Position numbers and translations under genes: made by a program. This document shows positions 42,931-52,330 of a DNA stretch of 64,000 nucleotides, piece by piece. Position 1 is the stretch's first letter. The number at the start of each line of letters is the position of its first letter. Source of the stretch: JBGPQJ01 sp963829485 (lineage in GTDB: Bacteria; Chloroflexota; Anaerolineae; Anaerolineales; Villigracilaceae); the NCBI GenBank assembly GCA_963829485.1, contig CAWHIK010000007.1, positions 620,001 through 684,000 of the forward strand. Direction: 5' to 3'. Below the pieces are notes generated by a model. The model was not told the origin of the DNA. It did no database searches and saw nothing but the letters and a program-made list of their open reading frames with translations.

Positions 42931-43902
42931 ATGGCAAATTATCTGGTCACGGGCGCGGCGGGATTCATCGGTGCGCGCACCTCAGAGTTTCTGGTTGCGC
43001 AGGGGCACTCCGTCACCGGCGTCGACAACATGAACGACGCCTATGACGTGCGCATGAAGGACTACCGCCTGCAGCACATGCAAACATTCCCGGGATTCAC
43101 TTTCCACAAACTGGATATCAGCAACCGGGACAGCGTCTTCTCAACCCTCTCCACACCCTTCGATGGGGTGATCAACCTCGCCGCGCGGGCGGGCGTGCGC
43201 GCCAGTGTGGAAAATCCCTGGGTGTTCGTTGAGACGAATGTGGTCGGGACGTTGAATATGCTGGAACTGTGCCGCCGCAACGGGATTCGGAAATTCATCC
43301 TCGCCTCCACCTCCAGCATCTACGGCGCGGACCCGCCCTACCCGACGCCTGAGTCCGTGCCGAGCGACAAGCCGCTCCAGCCTTACGCCGCCAGCAAGAA
43401 GGGCGCGGAGGCGTTGGCTCACAGTTACCATCACCTGCACGGCATCGATGTGAGCATCCTGCGCTACTTCACGGTCTACGGGCCGGCGGGGCGCCCGGAC
43501 CTGGCGTTGTTCCGTTTTGTGCAGTGGGTCAGCGAGGGACGCCCAGTGCGCGTCAATGGCGACGGGAATCAGTCCCGCGGTTTTACCTATGTCGATGATA
43601 TCGCCCGCGGAACGATCGCTGCGCTAAAACCGCTGGGCTATGAGATCATCAACCTCGGCGGGCACGAGGTCATCACCATCAACGAGCTGGTCACGTTGAT
43701 CGAAGAGGCCGTCGGTAAAAAAGCGAACGTGGTCCATGACCCGCCCAACCCGGCGGACATGCTCACCAACCAGGCGGATGTGTCCAAGGCTCGCGAGTTG
43801 TTGGATTGGTCGCCCCAGGTGAACATGCGCGAGGGCGTGCGCCGCCTTGTGGAGTGGTACAACGCCGAACGTTCATGGGCGAGCGAGGTGCTGACTCCTT
43901 GA
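42931..43902 (+). CDS. NAD-dependent sugar-nucleotide epimerase (UDP-glucuronate 4-epimerase-like)
   Basis: 323 residues. NAD motif LVTGAAGFIGARTSEFLVAQ (5-24), DGVINLAARAGVRASVENPW, catalytic SSIYGADPP and YAASKKGAEALAHSYHH (Ser-Tyr-Lys), RYFTVYGPAGRPDLALFRFV. The pattern is closest to UDP-GlcA/GalNAcA 4-epimerases, which would suit the dehydrogenase just upstream. It lies 17 nt after that gene and its stop overlaps the next start by 3-4 nt. Confidence 0.85.
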   Translation: MANYLVTGAAGFIGARTSEFLVAQGHSVTGVDNMNDAYDVRMKDYRLQHMQTFPGFTFHKLDISNRDSVFSTLSTPFDGVINLAARAGVRASVENPWVFVETNVVGTLNMLELCRRNGIRKFILASTSSIYGADPPYPTPESVPSDKPLQPYAASKKGAEALAHSYHHLHGIDVSILRYFTVYGPAGRPDLALFRFVQWVSEGRPVRVNGDGNQSRGFTYVDDIARGTIAALKPLGYEIINLGGHEVITINELVTLIEEAVGKKANVVHDPPNPADMLTNQADVSKARELLDWSPQVNMREGVRRLVEWYNAERSWASEVLTP

Positions 43903-45239
43903 GCTGGCGAGACAGGCTGGCGTCCTGGCGTTCCGACCCGCTCCTGCGGCGGGTTGTCAAACACAGCAGTTACCTTTCCAGCAGCCATACGATTGCTGCC
44001 GGGCTGAGTTTCTTTCAAGGCATTTTGGTTGCCCGGCTGCTGGGGGTGGACGGGCTGGGCGAGATCACGGCTGTCGTCACATTTGTGACTGCAATCAATA
44101 ACCTGCTATCTTTCCGCATGAGCGAAGTGGTCGTCAAGCATTTCGCGCCTCCGTTGGCGGCCGGTCGAAATGAAGAAGCTGCTGCTGTTGCTAAAGGCGC
44201 GGGGCTGGCGGAAGGTGCGACCTCCATCGTGGCGTTTGTTGTCATGCTATTGTTGGCGCCCTGGGCAGCGCAAACCTTTCTAAAAGATCCTGCTGCATCA
44301 AAGTGGATCATGTTCTACGGCGTGATCATTCTCTCGAACATGCTGTTCGAGTCGTCGCGCGGTATCCTGCAGTCCACGCACCGCTTCGGGCAGTTTGCGT
44401 CAGTTAATCTTGCGCAAAGCATCCTGACATTCGCCTTGATCTCCATCGCATTCCTGACAACATCGACCAGCATTCCTTTCGTATTAACAGCCTACATCGC
44501 GGGAAAAACACTCGCCGGAGTTGCGATCGTCGTTTTAGCGGTGCGCGCGCTGAATGCAAGCCTGCCCGGATGGTGGCGCATCCCGCTTCGAGCTTATCCA
44601 AATTGGCGTGGGATGTTCTCTTTTGCTTTGAATACCAACCTGAATGGCACCGTTAATATCTTCGTCCGGGACAACATCCCTCTTTACATTGCTTCTCTTA
44701 CCTCCGCAGCGGGAGTCGGCTATTTCAGGATCGCCATGAGTTTTATCAACCTCCTGATGCTGCCCGTGGAACCCTTCATTTCTCCGACTTACGCAGAAAT
44801 CACCCGCACGATCGCAGAGAAAGATTACAAGCTGACGCGTCAACTGCTTCGCCGTGTCAGTTCGCTGGTAGCGGTTTGGGTCGCAGCAGCGGGTGGATTT
44901 ATCATCCTGTTCGGCTGGTGGTTGATCCCCTTTCTTTATGGTGAAGAATACGCTCCTGCTTATCCAGCGGCGGTGCTCCTGCTTGTGGGGTACGGGGCAG
45001 CCAACATCTTTAGCTGGAATCGTCCGCTCCTGCTTGCTCTGGGTAAACCCACCTTCCCGCTCGTCGTGGCAGCTTCCGTCGGTGCTGTGGAATTGGTGCT
45101 CATCTTCAGGCTGGTACCCGTTAATGGGTACCTTGCGGCGGCAGCTATTTTATCCGCATACCTTTTTGTGTCGGTGGGCATCAATGTCTGGAGAGGATTG
45201 TCTGAGATTAGGAAAAAGAGTGTGGTAACGGTGGCATGA
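43899..45239 (+). CDS. Wzx-type oligosaccharide flippase
   Basis: 446 residues from TTG at 43899, which overlaps the epimerase stop (TTGA); an ATG 24 nt upstream (43875) is a second choice. About 12-14 hydrophobic segments; N-terminal TIAAGLSFFQGILVARLLGV and EPFISPTYAEITRTIAEK (loop) are typical of MATE-type flippases. Moves the lipid-linked repeat unit across the inner membrane. It is downstream coupled (ATGA) to a glycosyltransferase. Confidence 0.88.
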   Translation: MSWRDRLASWRSDPLLRRVVKHSSYLSSSHTIAAGLSFFQGILVARLLGVDGLGEITAVVTFVTAINNLLSFRMSEVVVKHFAPPLAAGRNEEAAAVAKGAGLAEGATSIVAFVVMLLLAPWAAQTFLKDPAASKWIMFYGVIILSNMLFESSRGILQSTHRFGQFASVNLAQSILTFALISIAFLTTSTSIPFVLTAYIAGKTLAGVAIVVLAVRALNASLPGWWRIPLRAYPNWRGMFSFALNTNLNGTVNIFVRDNIPLYIASLTSAAGVGYFRIAMSFINLLMLPVEPFISPTYAEITRTIAEKDYKLTRQLLRRVSSLVAVWVAAAGGFIILFGWWLIPFLYGEEYAPAYPAAVLLLVGYGAANIFSWNRPLLLALGKPTFPLVVAASVGAVELVLIFRLVPVNGYLAAAAILSAYLFVSVGINVWRGLSEIRKKSVVTVA

Positions 45240-46361
45240 AAATTGCAGTTATTTCTTTGGCAACCATCCCTTCGGATATTGCCAACAGCATCCAGACCAT
45301 GAAATCCTCGCAGGCCCTCAGCCAGCTGGGGAACGACGTCACCCTGCTGGTACCCGGACACGGGCAAGAATCGGTTTGGCCGGTTTTGGCCAGGCAGTAT
45401 GGTTTGGTGCATCCGTTCAAAGTGGTATGGCTTTCACCTTTGCCCATCGCAGCGCGGATGTTGTTCATGGTTCAGGCAGTGCTTCACGCGCGTCAATTTC
45501 ACGCGGACCTGGTTTATACGCGTCTGGTGCCAATCGGCAGTTTTCGCGTTGCTGCTGGGAATGCCGGTCATCATGGAGATTCACGCCCTCCCACCGGAAC
45601 ATTTGGTCCGTGGTGGTACAGGCTGTTTGCCAGCCTGCCCGGAAGAAAGCGGGTCATCGGCATTACCCATGCGCTCCTGAGGGTTCTCAAGCGCGATTTT
45701 GGAATTGAATTTAAGCGGAACGAGTCCGTTGTCGGACCGAACGGCGTGGACTTTGAGCGGTTCGAAGGGCTGCCTGGTCCGCAGGAAGCGCGGCGGAAAC
45801 TCGACTTGCCTGAGGGTCCCACCGTGGTCTGCACCGGGCATCTGTATGCCGGACGCGGTGTGGAACTGTTCGTTGATATTGCGAAGCTCATTCCCGATGC
45901 GAAATTCCTGTGGGTGGGAGGCCGCCCTCGGGATGTGGAGGCCTGGAAATCGCAGGTAGCGGAGATGAGGCTCGATAATGTTGCGTTTTCGGGATTCATT
46001 CCAAACATCGAATTGCCTCTTTACCAGGCTGCCGCTGATATATTGCTCATGCCCTACGGCACGAAAATCACAGGTTCGTCCGCGGGGTGATTCTTCGGAA
46101 TATTGCAGCCCGATGAAAATGTTCGACTATCTGGCCGCCGGGCGTGCGATCGTGACCAGCGACCTGCCTGTCTTTCACGAAGTTCTCAATGAAGGGAATG
46201 CCGTATTCTGTCCGGCGGAGGATGTCCCGTCGTGGGTCACCGCTGTCCGCACCCTGTTGGACGACCCGGCTCGTCGCGAAGCGATGGCCTCGCAAGCCAG
46301 GCAGGATTCCCTGCAATACTCGTGGACGGAGAGGGCAAAACGGGCACTCAACGGTTTTTGA
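45236..46361 (+). CDS. GT4-family glycosyltransferase, one frameshift
   Basis: Restored length is about 374 residues. N-terminal MKIAVISLATIPSDIANSIQ, then GPNGVDFERFEGLP (GT4 junction), GPTVVCTGHLYAGRGVELFV, DNVAFSGFIPNIELPLYQAA and, after the shift, EYCSPMKMFDYLAAGRAIVT with the E-x7-E-type acidic site replaced by S..K.F.Y. An extra base near 46081-46087 (GCGGGG run) splits the last 90 residues. Transfers a sugar from a nucleotide donor to the lipid-linked glycan. Acceptor and donor unknown. Confidence 0.83.
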
Positions 46362-46429
46362 TGACTTCGTGAGAAATGGATAACATTTGCCCGTAAATGA
46401 TGTAGTTCTCGTTTAGAATCGAACCTGCC

Positions 46430-47794
46430 ATGTCACGACTATCCAATTTCTTGTCCCGTCTCGACAGGATTCCCACTCGAACCTGGTTCTGGATCGTATT
46501 CCTCATTGCCGCCATTCAGCGCTTGCTGCTGAGGGTCTTTTACCCCGTTGTGCCGCTCAACGACACGGGGAGCTACCGCCGGTCCGCCGAGGCCATCCTC
46601 GGGGGCTGGGAGCAATATGACGGCACACGCACGCCGGGCTATCCGGCCTTCATGGCAATCTTTGGTCCTGATGAGCGCGTTTATACCGCTCAGCTCCTGC
46701 TTGGCTTGGGTATCACGCTCCTGTTCTTTTACATCGGTTGGAAGATCACCGGGCGGGGATGGTTTGGCGCGCTGGCGGCGCTTTTACATACCTTCAATGC
46801 CCAGCAGTTCCTTTTTGAAGCCGATCTGATGACCGAGACACTGGCAACCTTTTGGCTTGCGCTCGCTTTCGCGGGAATGGTTTACCTTTTAGACGACCAA
46901 TCCAACGGGGACGCGAAGCCAGTGTGGCAGGTTATCCTTACCGCTGTCCTGACCGGTCTTGCGGCTGGGCTTTCGATCCTGACGCGCCCTCTTTTTATTT
47001 ACCTTCCCTTTTGGATGGCATTCTTCCTGGCTATCTTCTGGCGCGGACCCAGGCCGGCCATCCGTTGGACATCCGCTGCCGCTGTGCTCCTCCCCGGCTT
47101 GATCCTGGCTGGCTGGTGGGTTAATTTCATTCATGACCGTTTTGGCGTGTGGAGCCTGAGCGCAATGACAGGGTATCATCTCATCCAGCATACGGGTGTC
47201 TTTTTTGAGTATGTACCGGACGAATACGCAGCTCTGCGTGACACCTATTTAAAATTCCGAGATGCGCGGATCGCAGAGTATGGGACGCAGACCAACGCCA
47301 TCTGGGAAGCCATTCCCGAGATGCAGAAGGCAACCGGCGAGAGTTTCTACGGTCTTTCGCGGCTGGTTCAGAAAATATCCATGCAGTTGATTTTGGAACA
47401 TCCCCTGCTTTATGCGCGTAATGTCGCCGAGGGCTGGACTTGGTTCTGGAAGGTGCCGGTCTACTGGTCAGCGGCATCGATCAACAACCCGATGCTGGTA
47501 TCCATCATGCGAGGATTCGTTTTGATCGAACGCGGTATCTTGTTTGGCATTAATATAACGTTTATCGTCGGCTCGATTCTTGTTGTGGTAGTAAAGAAGA
47601 TTCGGCACAGGGTCCCCATCACTCCATTTATCTGGTTCAGCATCGGGGCGGTGTGGATCGCGTCAGTGCTCCAATCCCTGCTCGACCACGGGGATAATCC
47701 GCGTTTCCTGATTCCTCTGCAGTCATTGGTGGTGTTGATCGTGGTGTGGTGGTTCGTGGCCTATATCACTTCCCGGAGCAAGAATGCGGTCTGA
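46430..47794 (+). CDS. GT39/ArnT-like membrane glycosyltransferase
   Basis: 454 residues; about 10 hydrophobic segments. The first loop holds VVPLNDTGSYRRSAEAILGG, the acidic catalytic site (D near 43), and TRTPGYPAFMAIFG, which fits PMT_2/ArnT-type enzymes that use a polyprenyl-phosphate sugar. C-terminal DNPRFLIPLQSLVVLIVVWW also matches. A TAGAAT box lies at 46414-46419, 10 nt before the ATG, so a short-leader promoter is possible. Acceptor unknown. Confidence 0.8.
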   Translation: MSRLSNFLSRLDRIPTRTWFWIVFLIAAIQRLLLRVFYPVVPLNDTGSYRRSAEAILGGWEQYDGTRTPGYPAFMAIFGPDERVYTAQLLLGLGITLLFFYIGWKITGRGWFGALAALLHTFNAQQFLFEADLMTETLATFWLALAFAGMVYLLDDQSNGDAKPVWQVILTAVLTGLAAGLSILTRPLFIYLPFWMAFFLAIFWRGPRPAIRWTSAAAVLLPGLILAGWWVNFIHDRFGVWSLSAMTGYHLIQHTGVFFEYVPDEYAALRDTYLKFRDARIAEYGTQTNAIWEAIPEMQKATGESFYGLSRLVQKISMQLILEHPLLYARNVAEGWTWFWKVPVYWSAASINNPMLVSIMRGFVLIERGILFGINITFIVGSILVVVVKKIRHRVPITPFIWFSIGAVWIASVLQSLLDHGDNPRFLIPLQSLVVLIVVWWFVAYITSRSKNAV

Positions 47795-49354
47795 TCTAAG
47801 GTGGATGATACCTGCATCCATAGGGGCCGGCGCTTTGATTGCCTTTTTCCAGCCGGAGTTTTTCGCCACCGGCTGGCTGGTTTTCTCGCTGGTGATTCTG
47901 CTCGGTTTGGCAGCGTTGGTCGCTTTGTGGCGTTGGGCGGGTGGAGGCCGAACCCTGGCTTGGATCATTGCGCTGGCATTTCTTCTTCGCTTGGCGACAG
48001 GAATTGCGCTGACTACACTCCTGCCGGTTTATGGCAGCGATTCTGAACAGTCAAAGGATGGTTATATTTTTACTGATTCCTGGCGCCGTGACAGGGATGC
48101 GTGGGCGCTGGCCAAATCTGATTTTTCCATCTTGAGCGGCCTTAGAAATGAGGAGTTCTCCGGCGACCAGTATGGAGGCTTGATGGCGGTGAGCGCTTTC
48201 GCCTACCGTTATCTTTCTCCGGATGCTCACCGGCCGATGCTTATCATCTTGATGGCGGCACTGGTCAGCGCAATGGCAATTCCCTTCCTATGGAAGGCAG
48301 TGGCTGTGGCGTGGGGTGTCAGGATTGCGATTCCAGCTGCGTGGATCCTTGCGCTGTACCCGGAGAGTATTTTGCTGGGCAGCTCGCAGATGCGCGAGCC
48401 GTTTCTGATCACATTCATCGCGATGACCATCTGGGGATTTGTGGATTGGTTCAAGAATCATCAGCGGTCAGGTTGGGCTTGGTTCGCAGTTGGCATTGCG
48501 GGGATGTTACTTTTCTCGCCGGGAGTTGCCTTGCTGGCTTTGATCATGTCAGTGGGGTGGTACTGGTTTTCCGGTGAACACCGCCGTTTCTCCAGGTGGA
48601 TTCTTGCAACGATCACCGTTGTTTTCATAGTTGGTATATTCCTTGTCTCATCTGTGCTTAGCGAAACCACGCTCTCCGCTGCGAATCCGTACAGTGTGAT
48701 CACCACCTGGTTCTACGACGCAGCCAAATGGGATCTGTATCTACTGACTGAATCGTCCGGCATGGTGCAATATTTACTGGGGGTTTTGCCAAAACCGCTT
48801 CATGCGCCATTTTTCTGGTTGGGTATGGCATTGCCCAGCCATGTTCTCCCTGCCAATCTTTTCGAACCGACCATAGTGATATCCAGAATCTATTGGCAGC
48901 CTGCGCGCCATCGGATGGTATGCGTTGTTGCCTCTGCTTCTCTATGGCTTAATGGCGGCGTGGAGATGCTCCAATCCTCGCGACCGCAGGGTGTGGCTGT
49001 GGTTTGGTTTCGCCATCTGGGTCTGGATTGTGCTGGTAGTCCGTCCGAGCCGGCGCTGACCAGTGGGACAATCCCCGCTACCGTGTCTATCATGCTCCCC
49101 TGGCAGGCGATGTTTGCAGCGTATGCCTGGTCCTTCTGGCGGGAAGTCCGCGACCGGTGGCTGCCGCGTATCGTGGCAGTTGAGGTTTCATTTCCTCGTC
49201 GTGTTCTCCCTTTGGTACCTGGGGCGGTATTATCACGTTGTGCCCAAATTTAATTTTCTGGTCATATGCTGCATCCCTGCTGGTATTGGGTGTTGTGATC
49301 ATGGTGGGCGATGTGTTGTTTGAGCGTTACAGGCGCCGCACCCCGCTTGCTTGA
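47784..49354 (+). CDS. Large membrane protein of the glycan cluster, several frameshifts near the 3' end
   Basis: About 520 residues when restored. The first 370 residues read in one frame with about ten hydrophobic segments (LRWMIPASIGAGALIAFFQP, ILGSSQMREPFLITFIAMTIW), resembling GT39- or EpsG-like polymerase/glycosyltransferase proteins. The rest jumps frames near 48897 (SLRAIGWYALLPLLL), near 49050 (GADQWDNPRYR), near 49075-49110 and 49190-49240, and ends VLGVVIMVGDVLFERYRRR, stop 49354. It overlaps the preceding gene by 11 nt. Not assigned to a precise family; a polymerase or glycosyltransferase role is inferred from layout. Confidence 0.65.
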
Positions 49355-49388
49355 GAGTCCGATTTGGGCTTGCATATTTGGATACGGG

Positions 49389-49408
49389 TATAATTCAACA
49401 GTTGAATT
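49389..49408 (+). promoter_or_regulatory. gmd promoter -10 with overlapping palindromic operator
   Basis: TATAAT at 49389-49394; the 17-nt palindrome AATTCAACAGTTGAATT spans 49392-49408, so it covers the end of the -10 box and the start site. The -35 region is weak. The same arrangement occurs before the regulator gene at 54405-54424. A GCTGcCGGG/CCCGaCAGC hairpin lies in the leader before the Shine-Dalgarno. Confidence 0.65.
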
Positions 49409-49466
49409 AACGAGGTTGGCTGCCGGGAATTACCCGACAGCAGAAGAAATTTCAAGTGAGGAAATC

Positions 49467-50426
49467 ATGCCTACTGCATTAATCACCGGCGTTACCGGCC
49501 AGGACGGCTCCTATCTTGCGGAGTTGCTGCTTTCGAAAGGCTACCAGGTCGTCGGCATGGTAAGACGTTCGAGCACGGAAACTTCCGAACGTATTCTACA
49601 CATCCAGGACGATATCACAGTTGTCCAGGGTGACCTTCATGACCAGAGTTCGCTGGTCAGCATTCTGGAGGAGCACAAACCGGACGAGGTCTATAACCTG
49701 GCGGCGCAATCCTTCGTGCCCACCTCGTGGAGCCAGGCGGTGCTGACTGCCGAGGTAACCGGCGTCGGCGTTACCCGTCTTTTGGAGGCTATTCGTCTGG
49801 TGAATCCGAAGATCAGGTTCTACCAGGCTTCCTCGAGTGAGATGTTCGGCAAGGTGCTCGAAGTGCCTCAACGGGAGACGACGCCGTTCTATCCCCGCAG
49901 CCCGTACGGGGTTGCCAAGGTGTACGGGCACTGGATCACGGTCAATTATCGCGAATCGTACGACCTCTTTGCCGCCTCGGGTATTTTGTTCAACCACGAG
50001 AGCCCACGCCGCGGTTTGGAATTTGTCACTCGAAAGATATCCCATGCTGTGGCCGCCATCAAACTGGGTCAGGCGAAGGAATTACGCCTCGGCAACCTCG
50101 AATCTCAGCGCGACTGGGGGTTCGCCGGCGACTACGTGGATGCGATGTGGCGCATGTTGCAGCAGTCCGAGCCGGATAATTTTGTCATCGGCACGGGTGA
50201 AACGCACTCCGTTAAGGAATTTTGTGAAATTGCTTTTAGCCACGTCGGATTGAACTACATGGATTATGTGGTTCAGGACCCGCGATTCTACCGTCCGGCT
50301 GAAGTGGATTTGCTGATTTCAGACCCAACAAAAGCGCTTAAAGTATTAGGCTGGAAACCGAAAGTCGGTTTTGCCCAACTGGTCAAGATGATGGTGGATG
50401 CGGATATTGAACGGCTGAGCCATTGA
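49467..50426 (+). CDS. gmd: GDP-mannose 4,6-dehydratase
   Basis: 319 residues. NADP motif MPTALITGVTGQDGSYLAEL (TGVTGQDGSYLAE is diagnostic), VYNLAAQSFVPTSWSQ, active-site SSSEMFGKV and YGVAKVYGHWITVNYRE (Ser-Tyr-Lys), FNHESPRRG, and DPRFYRPAEVDLL. Converts GDP-mannose to GDP-4-keto-6-deoxy-mannose, the substrate of the fcl product at 55984. Own promoter with palindromic site upstream. ATG at 49467 with GAGG upstream; the longer frame to 49311 was rejected since it runs across the promoter. Confidence 0.95.
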   Translation: MPTALITGVTGQDGSYLAELLLSKGYQVVGMVRRSSTETSERILHIQDDITVVQGDLHDQSSLVSILEEHKPDEVYNLAAQSFVPTSWSQAVLTAEVTGVGVTRLLEAIRLVNPKIRFYQASSSEMFGKVLEVPQRETTPFYPRSPYGVAKVYGHWITVNYRESYDLFAASGILFNHESPRRGLEFVTRKISHAVAAIKLGQAKELRLGNLESQRDWGFAGDYVDAMWRMLQQSEPDNFVIGTGETHSVKEFCEIAFSHVGLNYMDYVVQDPRFYRPAEVDLLISDPTKALKVLGWKPKVGFAQLVKMMVDADIERLSH

Positions 50427-50428
50427 GA

Positions 50429-51382
50429 ATGGATCTTTCACTCGTCGTCCCGGTTTACAACGAGGAGGAGAATCTCCCCCTGCTTTTCGATGCCATTCAC
50501 AGGGTGATGGATGCGCTTGACCATACCTGGGAGTTGATCCTTGTGGATGACGGCAGCCGCGACCAAAGCATCGCTGTTTTGAACGATCTGGCTGCGAAGG
50601 ATCCACAGCATGTCCGCGTGGTTGTCTTCCGGCGCAATTTCGGGCAGACGGCCGCCATCGCCGCAGGCATCGATTATGCAACGGGTGAAGTGGTCATCCT
50701 TCTGGATGCGGACATGCAAAACGACCCAACGGATATTCCATTACTCCTGGCGAAACTGGACGAGGGTTACGATGTCGTCTCAGGCTGGAGAAAAGACCGC
50801 AAGGACACCTATCTGACCCGGACATTGCCGTCCAACGCTGCCAATTGGTTGATCTCCACGGTGACCGGCGTCCATTTGCACGATTACGGCTGTACTCTCA
50901 AAGCCTACCGACGTGACTCGTTGACGGGTTTCCGCCTGTACGGCGAAATGCACCGCTTTATCCCGGTCTTTGCCCATGCTGTCGGTGCCAGGATCACGGA
51001 AATACCGGTTCGCCATCACGCACGAAAATTTGGCAAGGCTAAGTACGGACTTGAGCGCACTATCAAGGTGGTACTTGATCTGTTTACGGTCAAGTTCCTG
51101 CTCGATTATTCAAGAAAACCCATTTACCTTTTCGGCGGCGCGGGCATGACATTGATCATTGTGAGCACGCTGGCTTTATTTGCCTTGTTGATTCGGCGTG
51201 TTTTCTGGGGCGTGCCGGTACTGACCTCGCCGTTTTTCCTGATCGCTGTCATGTTTGTCATCATGGGCTTTCAATCCATCCTGATGGGTTTGATCGCCGA
51301 GTTGCAAGTTCGTACCTATTACGAGTCTCAGGCCAAGCCGACCTACACCGTCTTGAAAACGATGGGCTTCCCGGAAAAATGA
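50429..51382 (+). CDS. GT2 family polyprenyl-phosphate glycosyltransferase (DPM1/GtrB-like)
   Basis: 317 residues. GT2 catalytic domain: SLVVPVYNEEENLPLLFDAI, ILVDDGSRDQS, VILLDADMQNDPTDI (DAD), DYGCTLKAYRRD, then two C-terminal hydrophobic segments (about 235-255, 268-295). This layout fits enzymes that load a sugar onto undecaprenyl phosphate (GtrB/ArnC/DPM1), the donors for GT39-like enzymes in this cluster. Starts next to the gmd stop; the 3' end overlaps the next gene by 4 nt. Confidence 0.87.
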   Translation: MDLSLVVPVYNEEENLPLLFDAIHRVMDALDHTWELILVDDGSRDQSIAVLNDLAAKDPQHVRVVVFRRNFGQTAAIAAGIDYATGEVVILLDADMQNDPTDIPLLLAKLDEGYDVVSGWRKDRKDTYLTRTLPSNAANWLISTVTGVHLHDYGCTLKAYRRDSLTGFRLYGEMHRFIPVFAHAVGARITEIPVRHHARKFGKAKYGLERTIKVVLDLFTVKFLLDYSRKPIYLFGGAGMTLIIVSTLALFALLIRRVFWGVPVLTSPFFLIAVMFVIMGFQSILMGLIAELQVRTYYESQAKPTYTVLKTMGFPEK

Positions 51383-52329
51383 AAAAGTGGGTCTCCAGGA
51401 ACCGCCAAATGCTCCTGCGCGGCGCGGGCAGCCTGCTGGCGATTGGCTTGCTTTTTGTTCTGATCGCACAGCAGGGATGGGATGAGATCGCCGTCGCCGT
51501 CAGGCAGATTCCGCTCTGGCGGTTTTTACTCGCCACCGGGCTGGTCTTTGTTTCGCGTTTTTTCGTCATCGGACGCTGGCATGTCCTGCTGCGCTCAGCG
51601 GATGTGAAAATTCCCTTCTCCCGATCTGCCGCGCTGACGTTCACCGGTTTGTTCGCTTCCAATTTTCTCCCGACAACCATCGGCGGGGACGTGGTGCGTT
51701 TCGCCGGCGCGGTGGAGATGGGCTACGGCAGCAGCCTAATCCTTGCCTCCCTGGTCGCCGATCGGTTGATCGGAATGGCTGGAATGGCCATGGTATTGCC
51801 GTTCGGTCTGGCTGCACTGTGGTCAACGGTGGCGGGCAAAACGGTACAGGCGGTTACACTCGCTGCGCTGTGGACGAAGGGGCGGGATTTTGTTAGGAAG
51901 ACCTTTGATTCGCTTTCGATCTGGTTTAAAAAACCCATGTCTTTGCTTACCGCGTTGGGAATGACCTGGGGACATATGCTGTGCACTTTCGCTTCAGCCT
52001 CAGTCTTGTTGACCGGCTTGAATGCCCCAGTCCCTTTTTGGACGATTGCCGGTCTGTGGAGCATTTCCTATTTCGTAACGCTTGTTCCTGTTTCGATCAA
52101 CGGCTATGGCGTTCAGGAATTATCGCTGACATATCTTTTTGCTGAAGTGGCCGGGATCAGCATGGCAAGTGCGCTGACATTGGCGGTTCTGGTGCGTGTG
52201 ATAACCATGATCGCCAGCCTGCCGGGAGCGTTCTATCTGCCATCTGTCTTAACAGCCATTGACAAAGCGAAAGCAGCATCGGCATCCTCGTCGGTGGAAG
52301 AAAATAATACTAGCGAGGGTCATTCATAA
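51379..52329 (+). CDS. Lysylphosphatidylglycerol synthase TM region/AglD-like membrane protein
   Basis: 316 residues with about eight hydrophobic segments. Signs of the UPF0104 (AglD, MprF transmembrane) family: LFASNFLPTTIGGDVVRFAG, SLVADRLIGMAGMAMVLP, VTLVPVSINGYGVQELSLTY LFAEVAG. Members flip lipid-linked sugars or aminoacyl lipids. Its first codons overlap the GT2 stop by 4 nt. It lies between the polyprenyl-phosphate glycosyltransferase and another membrane protein, consistent with export of a lipid-linked sugar. Confidence 0.83.
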   Translation: MKKWVSRNRQMLLRGAGSLLAIGLLFVLIAQQGWDEIAVAVRQIPLWRFLLATGLVFVSRFFVIGRWHVLLRSADVKIPFSRSAALTFTGLFASNFLPTTIGGDVVRFAGAVEMGYGSSLILASLVADRLIGMAGMAMVLPFGLAALWSTVAGKTVQAVTLAALWTKGRDFVRKTFDSLSIWFKKPMSLLTALGMTWGHMLCTFASASVLLTGLNAPVPFWTIAGLWSISYFVTLVPVSINGYGVQELSLTYLFAEVAGISMASALTLAVLVRVITMIASLPGAFYLPSVLTAIDKAKAASASSSVEENNTSEGHS

Positions 52330-52330
52330 C